Shown here: positions 17,948-26,265 of the stretch, in pieces | Layout: the number at the start of each line of letters is the position of its first letter | Position numbering within the stretch: the stretch's first letter is position 1 | Assembly (NCBI GenBank): GCA_965277355.1 | Contig: CBDICN010000002.1 | Location: 1,240,001-1,304,000 of the forward strand | DNA from: RH-AL1 sp965277355 | GTDB taxonomy: Bacteria > Pseudomonadota > Alphaproteobacteria > Rhizobiales > Beijerinckiaceae | Reading direction: 5' to 3' | Length of the DNA stretch: 64,000 nucleotides | Made by a program: the position numbers and the translations under genes | Notes under the pieces: generated by a model | Databases searched by the model: none | What the model was told of the DNA's origin: nothing | Seen by the model: only the letters and a program-made list of their open reading frames with translations

Positions 17948-18079
17948 TGCGATCAGGAAAGCGTGGCGAGGACAGGCACATAAGCGTCGCAAAGCGACTC
18001 CCGAATTACCGCCCGATGCTAAGCCGAGTGGCAATTCCGGCGCGCGGCGATCGAGCGAGGCGACCGCCGCGCCGAGCCG

Positions 18080-20713
18080 TCAATGGATCGCGCGCGATCC
18101 GCGATCCGGCGGCGTCGTGGTGGCGAAACCCGCCGCCGGCAGATCGCCGATGATCAGCCCGTCGGGGCCGGTCCCGATCGTCAGTTCGCTGCCGTCCATG
18201 ATCTCGCCGGAGAGGATCTTCCCGGCGAGCTGATCCTGCACGTGCTTCTGGATCACCCGCTTCAAGGGGCGCGCGCCGTAGGCCGGGTCGTATCCCTTCT
18301 CGGCGAGCCAGTCGCGCGCGGCAGGCGACAAGTCGAGCGTGATCTTCCGATCCTCGAGCAGATGCGCGAGCCGGCCCATCTGGATCTCGACGATCGCTCC
18401 CATGTCCTCGCGCCGCAGCCGATGGAACAGGATGATCTCGTCGACGCGGTTGAGGAACTCCGGGCGGAAGTGCGCGCGCACCGTCGTCATCACCTCCTCG
18501 CGCACCGCGGAGGAATCCTCGCCGTCCGGCTGCATCACCAGGTAGTCCGCGCCGAGGTTCGAGGTCATGACGATCAGCACGTTGCGGAAATCGACCGTGC
18601 GACCCTGCCCGTCGGTGAGCCGGCCCTCGTCGAGCACCTGAAGGAGCACGTTGAACACGTCGGCATGCGCCTTCTCGATCTCGTCAAACAGAAGGACCTG
18701 GTAGGGCCGTCGGCGAACCGCCTCGGTGAGCGCACCGCCCTCCTCGTAGCCGACGTAGCCGGGAGGCGCGCCGATCAGCCGGGCGACCGAGTGCTTCTCC
18801 ATGTACTCCGACATGTCGATGCGCAGCAACGCCGTGTCGTCGTCGAACAGGAAGCTCGCGAGCGCCTTGGTGAGCTCGGTCTTGCCGACGCCGGTCGGGC
18901 CGAGGAACATGAACGAGCCGATCGGCCGGTTCGGGTCCTGCAGGCCGGCACGGGCACGGCGCACGGCGGTGGCGACCGCATTCACCGCCTCGGGCTGACC
19001 GATGACGCGCCGGCCGACGACGTCCTCCATGCGGAGCAGCTTCTCGCGCTCTCCTTCGAGCATCTTGTCGACCGGCACGCCGGTCCAGCGCGACACGACA
19101 TGGGCAACCATGTCCGGCGTCACCGCCTCGTCAACCAAAACATCGCCGCTCTTGGCTTCGACCTCGGCAAGCCGCTTCTCGAACTCGGGAATCGTGCTGT
19201 AGGTCAGTTCGCCGGCGCGCTGGTACTCGCCGCGGCGCTGCGCGATCGCGAGTTCGTTGCGCGCCTGCTCGAGCTGCTCCTTCAGCTTCTGGGCATCGCC
19301 GAGCTTCGACTTCTCGGCCTGCCAGCGCTGGGTAAGGGCGGCGGACTGCTCCTCGAGATTGCCGAGTTCGGCGTCGAGCTTGGCGAGCCGGTCCTTCGAG
19401 GCGGCGTCCGTCTCCTTCTTCAGCGCTTCCTGCTCGATACGCAGCTGGACGATGCGCCGGTCGAGCTCGTCGAGCTCCTCGGGCTTCGAATCGACCTGCA
19501 TGCGCAGCCGCGACGCCGCCTCGTCGACGAGGTCGATCGCCTTGTCGGGCAGGAAACGGTCGGCGATGTAGCGGTTCGAAAGGGTCGCGGCGGCGACGAT
19601 CGCGGCATCGGTGATGCGAACGCCGTGGTGCAGCTCGTACTTTTCCTTGAGCCCGCGCAGGATGGAGATCGTGTCGGCGACCGTCGGCTCGGAGACGAAG
19701 ACGGGCTGGAAGCGCCGTGCCAGCGCCGCGTCCTTCTCGACGTGCTTGCGGTATTCATCGAGCGTGGTCGCGCCGATACAGTGCAGTTCGCCGCGGGCGA
19801 GAGCCGGCTTCAGCAGGTTCGAGGCGTCCATCGCGCCGTCCGCTTTGCCCGCGCCGACCAAGGTATGCATCTCGTCGATGAACAGGATGATGCCGCCGGC
19901 GGCCGCCGTCACCTCGTTGAGTACGCCCTTCAGCCGCTCCTCGAACTCGCCCCGGTATTTCGCGCCGGCGATCATCGAGCCCAAATCGAGAGCCAGCAGC
20001 TTCTTGTCGCGCAGGCTCTCCGGCACGTCGCCGTTGATGATGCGCAGCGCGAGACCTTCCGCGATCGCTGTCTTGCCGACGCCCGGCTCGCCGATCAGCA
20101 CCGGATTGTTCTTGGTGCGCCGCGACAGCACTTGGATCGTGCGGCGGATCTCCTCGTCGCGGCCGATGACCGGGTCGAGCTTGCCCTTGCGCGCCGCGTC
20201 GGTGAGGTCGCGCGCATATTTCTTGAGCGCGTCGTAGGCGTTCTCGGCCGACGCGTTGTCCGCGGTGCGGCCCTTGCGCAGATCCTCGATCGCGGCGTTC
20301 AGCGTCTGCGGAGTCACACCGGCGTTCGCGAGGAGTTTTCCCGCGTCGACCTGCTTGTCCATCGCCAACGCCAATAACAGGCGCTCGACGGTTACGTAGC
20401 TGTCGCCGGCCTTCTGCGCGATCTGCTCGGACTGGTCCAGCACGCGGGCGGTCGCCGGCGCGAGATAGGTCTGGCCGGCGCCGGGTCCCTGGACCTTGGG
20501 CAGCTTGGCAAGGGCGAGTTCGGTCTGCTGCAGCGCTTCACGGGAGCGACCGCCAGCGCGATCGATGAGACCGGCCGCGAGTCCTTCGGGATCGTCGAGA
20601 AGGACTTTCAAAAGATGTTCGGGCGTGAACTGCGGGTGCCCCTCGCGCGTCGCCAGCGTCTGCGCACTCTGGATGAACCCGCGCGCCCGTTCGGTGTACT
20701 TTTCGATGTTCAA
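18080..20713 (-). CDS. clpB: ATP-dependent chaperone ClpB
   Basis: Hexameric AAA+ disaggregase that works with DnaK to recover aggregated proteins after heat stress. The 877-residue protein has the N-terminal Clp repeat domain (1-145), a first AAA domain with Walker A GEPGVGKT at 208-215, the long coiled-coil middle domain (about 400-520), a second AAA domain with GPTGVGKTE near 610, and the C-terminal domain. The start is TTG at 20713: the preceding codon is a stop and AGGAGG sits 5 bases upstream. A terminator of the upstream gene (20835-20865) lies before it, so it has its own promoter in the ~120 bases between; a heat-shock promoter could not be defined confidently. Confidence 0.96.
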   Translation of the reverse strand: MNIEKYTERARGFIQSAQTLATREGHPQFTPEHLLKVLLDDPEGLAAGLIDRAGGRSREALQQTELALAKLPKVQGPGAGQTYLAPATARVLDQSEQIAQKAGDSYVTVERLLLALAMDKQVDAGKLLANAGVTPQTLNAAIEDLRKGRTADNASAENAYDALKKYARDLTDAARKGKLDPVIGRDEEIRRTIQVLSRRTKNNPVLIGEPGVGKTAIAEGLALRIINGDVPESLRDKKLLALDLGSMIAGAKYRGEFEERLKGVLNEVTAAAGGIILFIDEMHTLVGAGKADGAMDASNLLKPALARGELHCIGATTLDEYRKHVEKDAALARRFQPVFVSEPTVADTISILRGLKEKYELHHGVRITDAAIVAAATLSNRYIADRFLPDKAIDLVDEAASRLRMQVDSKPEELDELDRRIVQLRIEQEALKKETDAASKDRLAKLDAELGNLEEQSAALTQRWQAEKSKLGDAQKLKEQLEQARNELAIAQRRGEYQRAGELTYSTIPEFEKRLAEVEAKSGDVLVDEAVTPDMVAHVVSRWTGVPVDKMLEGEREKLLRMEDVVGRRVIGQPEAVNAVATAVRRARAGLQDPNRPIGSFMFLGPTGVGKTELTKALASFLFDDDTALLRIDMSEYMEKHSVARLIGAPPGYVGYEEGGALTEAVRRRPYQVLLFDEIEKAHADVFNVLLQVLDEGRLTDGQGRTVDFRNVLIVMTSNLGADYLVMQPDGEDSSAVREEVMTTVRAHFRPEFLNRVDEIILFHRLRREDMGAIVEIQMGRLAHLLEDRKITLDLSPAARDWLAEKGYDPAYGARPLKRVIQKHVQDQLAGKILSGEIMDGSELTIGTGPDGLIIGDLPAAGFATTTPPDRGSRAIH

Positions 20714-20834
20714 TCATTCCTCCTGTCGCACACGGCCCCGAAGCGACGGTGCGCGTCATGGTGTTCCGGCCCTGCGAAGCAGCGGCCCGAAAGGAATGTG
20801 GGGAGCGAAGAAGCCCTCGTTAGACCACCGTGCT

Positions 20835-20865
20835 AAAAAGTCGGCGCGCTTGCGCACGCCGACTT
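20835..20865 (-). terminator. Intrinsic terminator of the DUF4167 gene
   Basis: A perfect 9-bp stem (AAGTCGGCG at 20838-20846, CGCCGACTT at 20857-20865) with a 10-base loop. Read on the minus strand it is followed by TTTTTAGC, the U-run of a Rho-independent terminator. It ends the transcript of the gene at 20902-21990 and insulates clpB. Confidence 0.85.
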
Positions 20866-20901
20866 GACATTGGCTTTTCTGACGACGATGCCGCCTGACC
20901 G

Positions 20902-21990
20902 CTAATCGCCGACGGGATCGCCGGCAGGCGTCTCGTGCCCATCCGACTGGCCCTCGACGGGATCCGGTTTCGGACGGCGGCGACGGCGGGGACGCAGATG
21001 AAAACCGGCATCCTCGGCAGTGTCGCCCACGGGAGCCGTCTCGACCATCGCCGGCTCCGTCTCGTTCGAACCCTCCGTCGGCACCCTGGTCGGCGCGGTG
21101 ATGAAGGCCGGAAGACCGTTCGCCGGTTCGTCGATCGCCGGCTCGCGCGGCTCACGCGCCATGCCGCTCTCCCGACCGTTCTCGCGCGGAGCGCGGTTGC
21201 CGCGGAAACTGCGGTTGTCGTAGTCGCGCGGCGCGCGCTGGTCGTAGGGGCGGTCCTGCGCCCGATCCTGAAGGGTGCGGTCCTGCTGCCCGGGTCGGTC
21301 CTGCTGCTGGGGCGGACGGTCCTGATTGAAGCCACGATCCCGCTGCTGATTGCGGTCCTGGTAGCCGTTCCGCTCGCCCCGACCATTACGGTTGTCGTAG
21401 GAGCGCTCCTGGGACCGGTCCTGCTGGCGATCGTAATTCGATCGGTCGAAGGTCTGGCGGTCGCCGTTCTGGCGGTCGCCCTGCGAACGATCGAGGGTGG
21501 GCTGCTGACCGTTTCCCCTGTCGTAGCGTTCGGCGCGCGGCTCATAGGGCTGGCGGTCACCGCCGTTGTGGGGCTGCTGCGCGATCGGTTGCGGAGGCGG
21601 CACCGGCGCGGCGCGCTCAGTCGGCGAGGCGAAACGATCGGGCATGTTGCCGAAATCGTCGTCGTCGCTGTCATCTTCCTGCTCGATCTGCTCTCCGGGC
21701 GGTCTCTGATAGCCGTAAGCGGCCTGCTGCTGGGCGAGTTGGGCGGACGCGATTAGCCGAAAGTAATGCTCGGCGTGTTGCAGGTAGCTTTCCGCCATCA
21801 CCGGATCGCCGGACGATTGCGCGTCGCGGGCGAGCTGCAGGTACTTTTCGCCGATATGATGGGCCGTCCCGCGGATCTTGACGTCCGGTCCGTTCGACTC
21901 GTACGAGCGCGTGAGGGGATTTGGCCCTTTACGGTTGCTGTTATTGTTGATGCTACGACCGCGCATACGTTTGTTTTGACCAGGTCTCAT
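20902..21990 (-). CDS. DUF4167 domain protein with RNA-binding-like low-complexity tail
   Basis: A 362-residue protein. The first ~90 residues are the conserved DUF4167 domain (MRPGQNKRMRGR start, HHIGEKYLQLARDAQ, AESYLQHAEHYFRLI). The remainder, residues 110-300, is highly charged low-complexity sequence dominated by Asp-Arg, Gln-Asp-Arg and Asn-Arg-Asn dipeptides, then an acidic segment and a run of six basic residues (RPRRRRRP) before the end. The composition resembles RNA-binding or phase-separating proteins, but no function is established. The start at 21990 has AAGGAT 7 bases before it; a longer frame to 22254 is rejected. The prmC, DUF4167, clpB neighbourhood is common in Rhizobiales. 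Confidence 0.88.
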   Translation of the reverse strand: MRPGQNKRMRGRSINNNSNRKGPNPLTRSYESNGPDVKIRGTAHHIGEKYLQLARDAQSSGDPVMAESYLQHAEHYFRLIASAQLAQQQAAYGYQRPPGEQIEQEDDSDDDDFGNMPDRFASPTERAAPVPPPQPIAQQPHNGGDRQPYEPRAERYDRGNGQQPTLDRSQGDRQNGDRQTFDRSNYDRQQDRSQERSYDNRNGRGERNGYQDRNQQRDRGFNQDRPPQQQDRPGQQDRTLQDRAQDRPYDQRAPRDYDNRSFRGNRAPRENGRESGMAREPREPAIDEPANGLPAFITAPTRVPTEGSNETEPAMVETAPVGDTAEDAGFHLRPRRRRRPKPDPVEGQSDGHETPAGDPVGD

Positions 21991-22374
21991 CGATGATCCT
22001 TGATTGGCATCGGTTTTGACGGCTCCGCCGGAACCGATGGAGCGGACACTTCTGCTGGAGGTCGACCGGGAGACCGAAGATTCAGCCGAGACAACCGATG
22101 ACACGCCGACGCGTCTGGTCCAATCGCTAGACCTTTGGAGCTTGGGTCGACGTGGGTGCTGAAGCCCCGCACCCCACACCGCTTCTGTCTCAGCGAAGGC
22201 GGTTCGAATTCGCCGTTCGCACGATGAGTAGCAAGACGAGGACATATCCGACATCAGCCGCAGCGTCGTTCGACGGCGAAAGACTGTCTTTGAAGTGGTC
22301 TAAACGCTTTTCCCCGAAACGCCAAGGGATTTCGCGTCCCCATCACGGTCGTCCGGCCGATAGGACAAACTCCG
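21991..22374. other. Intergenic region upstream of the DUF4167 gene
   Basis: About 380 bases between the prmC stop and the DUF4167 start, both on the minus strand. It is less GC-rich than its surroundings and probably holds the DUF4167 promoter and a long leader. No convincing gene, tRNA or hairpin with U-run was found. Confidence 0.5.
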
Positions 22375-23247
22375 CTATGCTTTCGCACCGACGACGACGC
22401 GGTCGTGACCGGCCAGATCGCGATAGACCATGGTTCCGACGAGGCCGAAGTCCCTCATCATCGCGGCGACGAGGGAGCCCCCGTCGGACGCGCATTCGAA
22501 GACCATGATGCCGCCGGGGCGCAGAAGCGAGCCGAGACGCGGGACGATGGCGCGATAAGGCTCGAGGCCGTCCGCCCCGCCATCGAGGGCCAGCGGCGGA
22601 TCGTACACCCGCACAGCGCGCTCCAGCCCGGCCATCGCGCATGTCTTTACATAGGGCGGGTTCGACGCCACGACATCGAAGCGGGCGCCGATTGCCTCCG
22701 CGAAGTCCGCGCAGACGATCGCGGCGCGGTCCGCGAGCCCCAGCGCCCGCAGATTTGCCTCCGCGACGCGGCACGCCGCCGCCGAGCGATCGACCCCGAC
22801 GCCGAAGGCGAAGGCCAGTTCGCGCAGCAGAGCGCCCAGGATCGCGCCGGAGCCGGTGCCGAGATCGAGCACGCGCAAGGGCGCCTCGCGCCGCCGCCCC
22901 AGCGCATCGAGCACCGAGCCCACGAGCCCCTCGGTCTCCGGCCGCGGGTCGAGCACGTCGGGGGTGACGGTGAACTCCAGCCCCCAGAACTCGCGGCGCC
23001 CGAGGATGCGCGAGACCGGTTCGTCCGCGAGCCGCCGCCCCAGGTAGCCGTCGAGCAGTGCGGCAGCGCTTCCAATGGCTGTGTCGGGATCGCGGATCAG
23101 CCCTGCATGGTCGATCGCGCAGGCCCCACACAGGAGAACTCGGGCGTCGAGGTCCGCGTCCGGGCCGCCCGCATCGCGAAGAGCGGCCGACAGGATCAGG
23201 CGGGCCGCGGCGCGCGATAGGCTCGGCGAGAACCGGTCACGCGGCAG
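22375..23247 (-). CDS. prmC: Release factor glutamine N5-methyltransferase PrmC, CTG start inferred
   Basis: Methylates the GGQ glutamine of peptide chain release factors. The catalytic domain shows the SAM-binding block VLDLGTGSGAILGALL and the signature NPPYV, followed by DPPLALDGGADGLEPYR. The N-terminal helical domain continues upstream in frame (SRAAARLILSAALRDAG, DARVLLCGA, RILGRREFWGLEFTVTPDV) up to a stop just inside htpG. In that whole stretch there is no in-frame ATG, GTG or TTG before the GTG at 22956, which lies inside the fold. The CTG at 23247 would give 290 residues, the normal length. It overlaps the htpG end by 11 bases, with AAAGG about 9 bases before it. The start is therefore an inference. 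Confidence 0.85.
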   Translation of the reverse strand: MPRDRFSPSLSRAAARLILSAALRDAGGPDADLDARVLLCGACAIDHAGLIRDPDTAIGSAAALLDGYLGRRLADEPVSRILGRREFWGLEFTVTPDVLDPRPETEGLVGSVLDALGRRREAPLRVLDLGTGSGAILGALLRELAFAFGVGVDRSAAACRVAEANLRALGLADRAAIVCADFAEAIGARFDVVASNPPYVKTCAMAGLERAVRVYDPPLALDGGADGLEPYRAIVPRLGSLLRPGGIMVFECASDGGSLVAAMMRDFGLVGTMVYRDLAGHDRVVVGAKA

Positions 23248-25246
23248 CCTGAGCGGCCTTTGTCAGGATGCGCGTGAGCCGCGCGGAGAACCCGGCCGCG
23301 TCAGCCGGCTTCTCGCCTTCCATCAGCCGGGCTTCGTCGAACAGAAGCCAGACGATGTCGTCGAAGGCGGCCTTGTCCGACGCCTCGACCTTCGAGGAGA
23401 GCGCGCCGATGAGGGGGTGGTTTGCATTGACCTCGAGGATCGGCTTCTTGGCGCTGCCGCCGAGTTGGCCGTGCTCGGCCAGCATCCGCTCGAGACGCAG
23501 ATCGAGGCCGCTGTCCTGCGCGACGAGGCAGACGGCGCTCTCCGATAGCCGGTCGGAGGCGCGCACGTCCTCGACGACCTCGGCCAAGGTCTGCTTCATC
23601 AGCGCGAACAGCGAGGCCTGCGCGGAGGTGGTTTCGCCACCCGGCTTCTCCTTGCCGTCCTCGAGCGGAATATCCTTGATGTCGGCCGCGCCCTGCGAGA
23701 TCGACTTGAACGGCTTGCCATCGAAGCCGGCGGCGCCCCCGACCCAGAAGGCGTCGATGGGATCGGCCAGCAGCAGCACTTCGATGCCGCGGGCGCGGAA
23801 GCCTTCGAGCTGCGGGCTGGCCTGCAGCCGCTTTTGGTCCTCGCCGAGCATATAGTAGATCGAGGTCTGGTTCTGCTTCAGCCCGGCAACGTATTCGGCG
23901 AGCGTGCGCTTGCCATCGGGATGCGTCGAGGTTGCGAAGCGCGCGAGCTTGAAGATCGTGTCGCGCCGCTCGTAGTCCTCGTAGAGGCCTTCCTTGATGA
24001 CGCCGCCGAAATTCTCCCAGACCTTGTCGTAGCCGTCCTTGTCGTTCTCGGCGAACTTCGACAGATCCTGGACGATGCGGTTGGCGACGCCCTTCTTGAT
24101 CGCACCGTAGACCGCGCTCTCCTGGATCAGCTCCCGCGAGACGTTGAGCGGAAGGTCGGCCGAATCGACGACGAGGCGGATGAAGCGCAGCCAGTTCGGC
24201 AGGATCTCGGCGTCAGACGAGATCAGCACGCGCCGGACATAAAGCTTGGCCTTACCCTTGCGCTGCGGGTCGAACAGATCGAAAGGCTTCGAGCCCGGCA
24301 CGAAGGCGAGCACGGTGTATTCGTGGCGGCCCTCGGCACGCCAGTGCACTGTCAGCGCCGGCTCGTCGAACTGGCCGGCGAGGGACTGGTAGAAGTCCTT
24401 GTATTCTTCCGGCGTCACCGCACTCTTCGGCTTGGCCCAGAGCGCCGTGCTTTCGCTGAGCTTTTTCGGCTCCTCGCCGGGCTTCTCGACAAAGTCGATC
24501 GGCACCGCGATCGCACCGGAATATTCGCGCACGATCCGCTCGACCGTGTAGCCCTCGAGATAGCTCTGCGACTCCGCGTTGAGGTGCAGCGTCACCCTGG
24601 TTCCACGCACCGGGGCGCTGTCGAGAGCGAGCGGCGCGATCGCGTAGGATCCCCTGCCGTCGGACGTCCAGCGGTAGGCGTGATCGGATCCGGCGCGACG
24701 GGTGTCGACCTCCACGTGATCGGCGACCATGAAGGCCGAATAGAAGCCGATGCCGAACTGGCCGATGAGGTCCGCGCCCGCGGCCGACGCTTTCTCCTCG
24801 CCATCGGACCTGTCCGCGGCGGCGGGAGAAGGCGCCGCGCCGGCGATCTTGTCGAGAAAGGCACGGGTGCCGGAGGACGCGATCGTGCCGAGCGCCTCGG
24901 TGAGGTCTCGCTCGGTCATGCCGATGCCGTTGTCGGCGATCGACAGCGTCTTGGCGTCCTTGTCGATCGCGATGCGGATGCCGAACGGCTGGCCGTCCTG
25001 CACCAGAGCGGGATCGGCGATCGCCTCGTAGCGCAGCTTCTCGCAGGCGTCGGCCGCGTTGGAGATAAGCTCGCGCAGGAAAATGTCGCGCTCGGAATAG
25101 ACCGAGTGGACCATGAGGTGCAGCAAACGTGCGACATCGGCCTGGAAGGTGTGGGTGGTGCCCTCCGGCTTCGCACCCATGGCGATCGTCTCCGCCGGCG
25201 TCGAGCCGGTCGGCGCGTCGGCTGTGTCTCCCTCGCCAATCGTCAT
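23237..25246 (-). CDS. htpG: Molecular chaperone HtpG (Hsp90)
   Basis: Bacterial Hsp90, a dimeric ATP-dependent cytosolic chaperone. The GHKL ATPase motifs are clear: ELISNAADACEKLRY, IADNGIGM, GTIASSGTRAFLDKI and GQFGIGFYSAFMVAD. The middle and C-terminal domains follow. At 669 residues it is slightly longer than E. coli HtpG because of a ~30-residue N-terminal leader and an insert near 140-160 rich in Ala, Ser and Glu. The ATG at 25246 has GGAG 9 bases before it. Its end overlaps prmC. Confidence 0.96.
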   Translation of the reverse strand: MTIGEGDTADAPTGSTPAETIAMGAKPEGTTHTFQADVARLLHLMVHSVYSERDIFLRELISNAADACEKLRYEAIADPALVQDGQPFGIRIAIDKDAKTLSIADNGIGMTERDLTEALGTIASSGTRAFLDKIAGAAPSPAAADRSDGEEKASAAGADLIGQFGIGFYSAFMVADHVEVDTRRAGSDHAYRWTSDGRGSYAIAPLALDSAPVRGTRVTLHLNAESQSYLEGYTVERIVREYSGAIAVPIDFVEKPGEEPKKLSESTALWAKPKSAVTPEEYKDFYQSLAGQFDEPALTVHWRAEGRHEYTVLAFVPGSKPFDLFDPQRKGKAKLYVRRVLISSDAEILPNWLRFIRLVVDSADLPLNVSRELIQESAVYGAIKKGVANRIVQDLSKFAENDKDGYDKVWENFGGVIKEGLYEDYERRDTIFKLARFATSTHPDGKRTLAEYVAGLKQNQTSIYYMLGEDQKRLQASPQLEGFRARGIEVLLLADPIDAFWVGGAAGFDGKPFKSISQGAADIKDIPLEDGKEKPGGETTSAQASLFALMKQTLAEVVEDVRASDRLSESAVCLVAQDSGLDLRLERMLAEHGQLGGSAKKPILEVNANHPLIGALSSKVEASDKAAFDDIVWLLFDEARLMEGEKPADAAGFSARLTRILTKAAQAAA

Positions 25247-25730
25247 GCGATGAACTCCGATGGATTAGGTGGAATGGCCTGACGCGCCGGCCGGCGTTCG
25301 GTGGCGGCGCGATTGCGCGCAGATATCGCGTTGGCAATTCGAGAATGCAAGCCGTCAACCGGCGTCGACCCGAAGACGGGCCGCGAGCCTTGCGAAGCGG
25401 CGCGAGTCATCCGAGTCGTGACAGAGCCGGCCGAAGCAAGCGCTTACGGCCGGCTCGTCGTCGCACGCATTTCGTGTCATGCCCGCGGGCATGCCCCGGC
25501 TGGCTGGGGGGCTGACGTACCGAGCGTCCAACGGGCAGACGGCGACGCTCCCTCTTTCGCCGCTTGATGCGGCTCAGCGAGGGCGCGCTGCCGGCGAATT
25601 CGTGGCGCGCGATCACGTCGAGGCGCGCAGAAGACCGTTGTAATCCCCGTGCGGCAGCACGCACGACACGCCCTCTTGCAGGGCGTCGCCGGAGCGCGCA
25701 CTCTTCATTCTCGGCAGGAGGCGGCACACG
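25247..25730. other. Divergent intergenic region between htpG and DUF2794
   Basis: About 480 bases between two divergent genes, so it should hold both promoters. The clearest structure is a perfect 10-bp inverted repeat (25424-25433 and 25447-25456, GAGCCGGCCG/CGGCCGGCTC) around a 13-base loop that itself contains AAGCGCTT. No U-run follows on either strand. Short frames such as 25301-25567 have no recognisable product. Confidence 0.5.
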
Positions 25731-26102
25731 GTGACAGACGAGACGCGGGTCGAGACCGGCATCGCCGAAGTTCGGGTGCTGCGGCCACCCGACGCCCTGA
25801 GCGAGACCGTCACCTTCGATCGTCACGAGTTGCGCGAGATCCTCAATCTGTACGGCCGCAAGGTCGCCGAAGGCGAATGGCGCGATTACGCGATCGACTT
25901 CACCGGCGAGAAGGTCGTCTTCTCGATCTTTCGCCGCGCATCGGAATACCCCCTCTACCGCGTCGAGAAGACCCCCAAGCTCGCCCGCAAGCAGGGCGCC
26001 TACAGCGTGGTGACCGCGACCGGCCTGATCCTCAAACGCGGACACGAGTTGAGCCGCGTCATCGACGTGCTCGACAAGAAACTGAAGCTCGTCATCACCT
26101 AG
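25731..26102 (+). CDS. DUF2794 domain protein
   Basis: A 123-residue protein matching DUF2794, a family largely confined to Alphaproteobacteria: FDRHELREILNLYGRKVAEGEWRDYAIDF, VFSIFRRASEYPLYR, and KQGAYSVVTATGLILKRGHEL. The whole domain is present. The function is unknown; no catalytic residues are evident. The start is GTG with AGGAGG about 9 bases upstream. It is convergent with the Bax inhibitor-1 gene. Confidence 0.9.
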   Translation: MTDETRVETGIAEVRVLRPPDALSETVTFDRHELREILNLYGRKVAEGEWRDYAIDFTGEKVVFSIFRRASEYPLYRVEKTPKLARKQGAYSVVTATGLILKRGHELSRVIDVLDKKLKLVIT

Positions 26103-26116
26103 CCCCGATCGCGCCC

Positions 26117-26193
26117 CGTCATTGCGAGCGCTGCGAAGTAATCCAGAGGCGCCGCTCAGCCTTGGATTGCTTCGCCTTCGGTTCGCGATGATG
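26117..26193. repeat. REP-like palindromic intergenic repeat
   Basis: The segment opens CGTCATTGCGAGCG..GCGAAGTAATCCAG and closes with TTGGATTGCTTCGC..TTCGCGATGATG, which is the imperfect reverse complement. This CGTCATTGCGAGCG-type palindrome with GATTGCTTCG is a dispersed repeat of many bacterial genomes, from memory. Only this copy was noticed in the window. It fills the space between two convergent genes. Confidence 0.7.
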
Positions 26194-26205
26194 TCCAGGA
26201 GCAAA

Positions 26206-26238
26206 CCAAAAGAAAAGCCCCGGCTGGCGAAGCCGGGA
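26206..26238 (-). terminator. Intrinsic terminator of the Bax inhibitor-1 gene
   Basis: Stem CCCGGCT/AGCCGGG (26219-26225 and 26231-26237) with a 5-base loop. On the minus strand it is followed by CTTTTCTTTTGG, a good U-rich tract. It lies 28 bases after the stop codon at 26266. Confidence 0.85.
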
Positions 26239-26265
26239 CTTGATTGTCGCGCGAGCGGCAAGAGC

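Noticed and set aside
18083..20377. 764-codon plus-strand frame opposite clpB
   Set aside because: Antisense to a perfectly conserved chaperone gene; no domain recognised.
20714..20834. Possible sigma-32 heat-shock promoter before clpB
   Set aside because: A CCCCACATT-like -10 can be read on the minus strand, but no CTTGAA-like -35 lies at correct spacing.
25301..25567. 88-codon frame upstream of DUF2794
   Set aside because: It lies in a divergent promoter region, with no homology recognised and no ribosome binding site.
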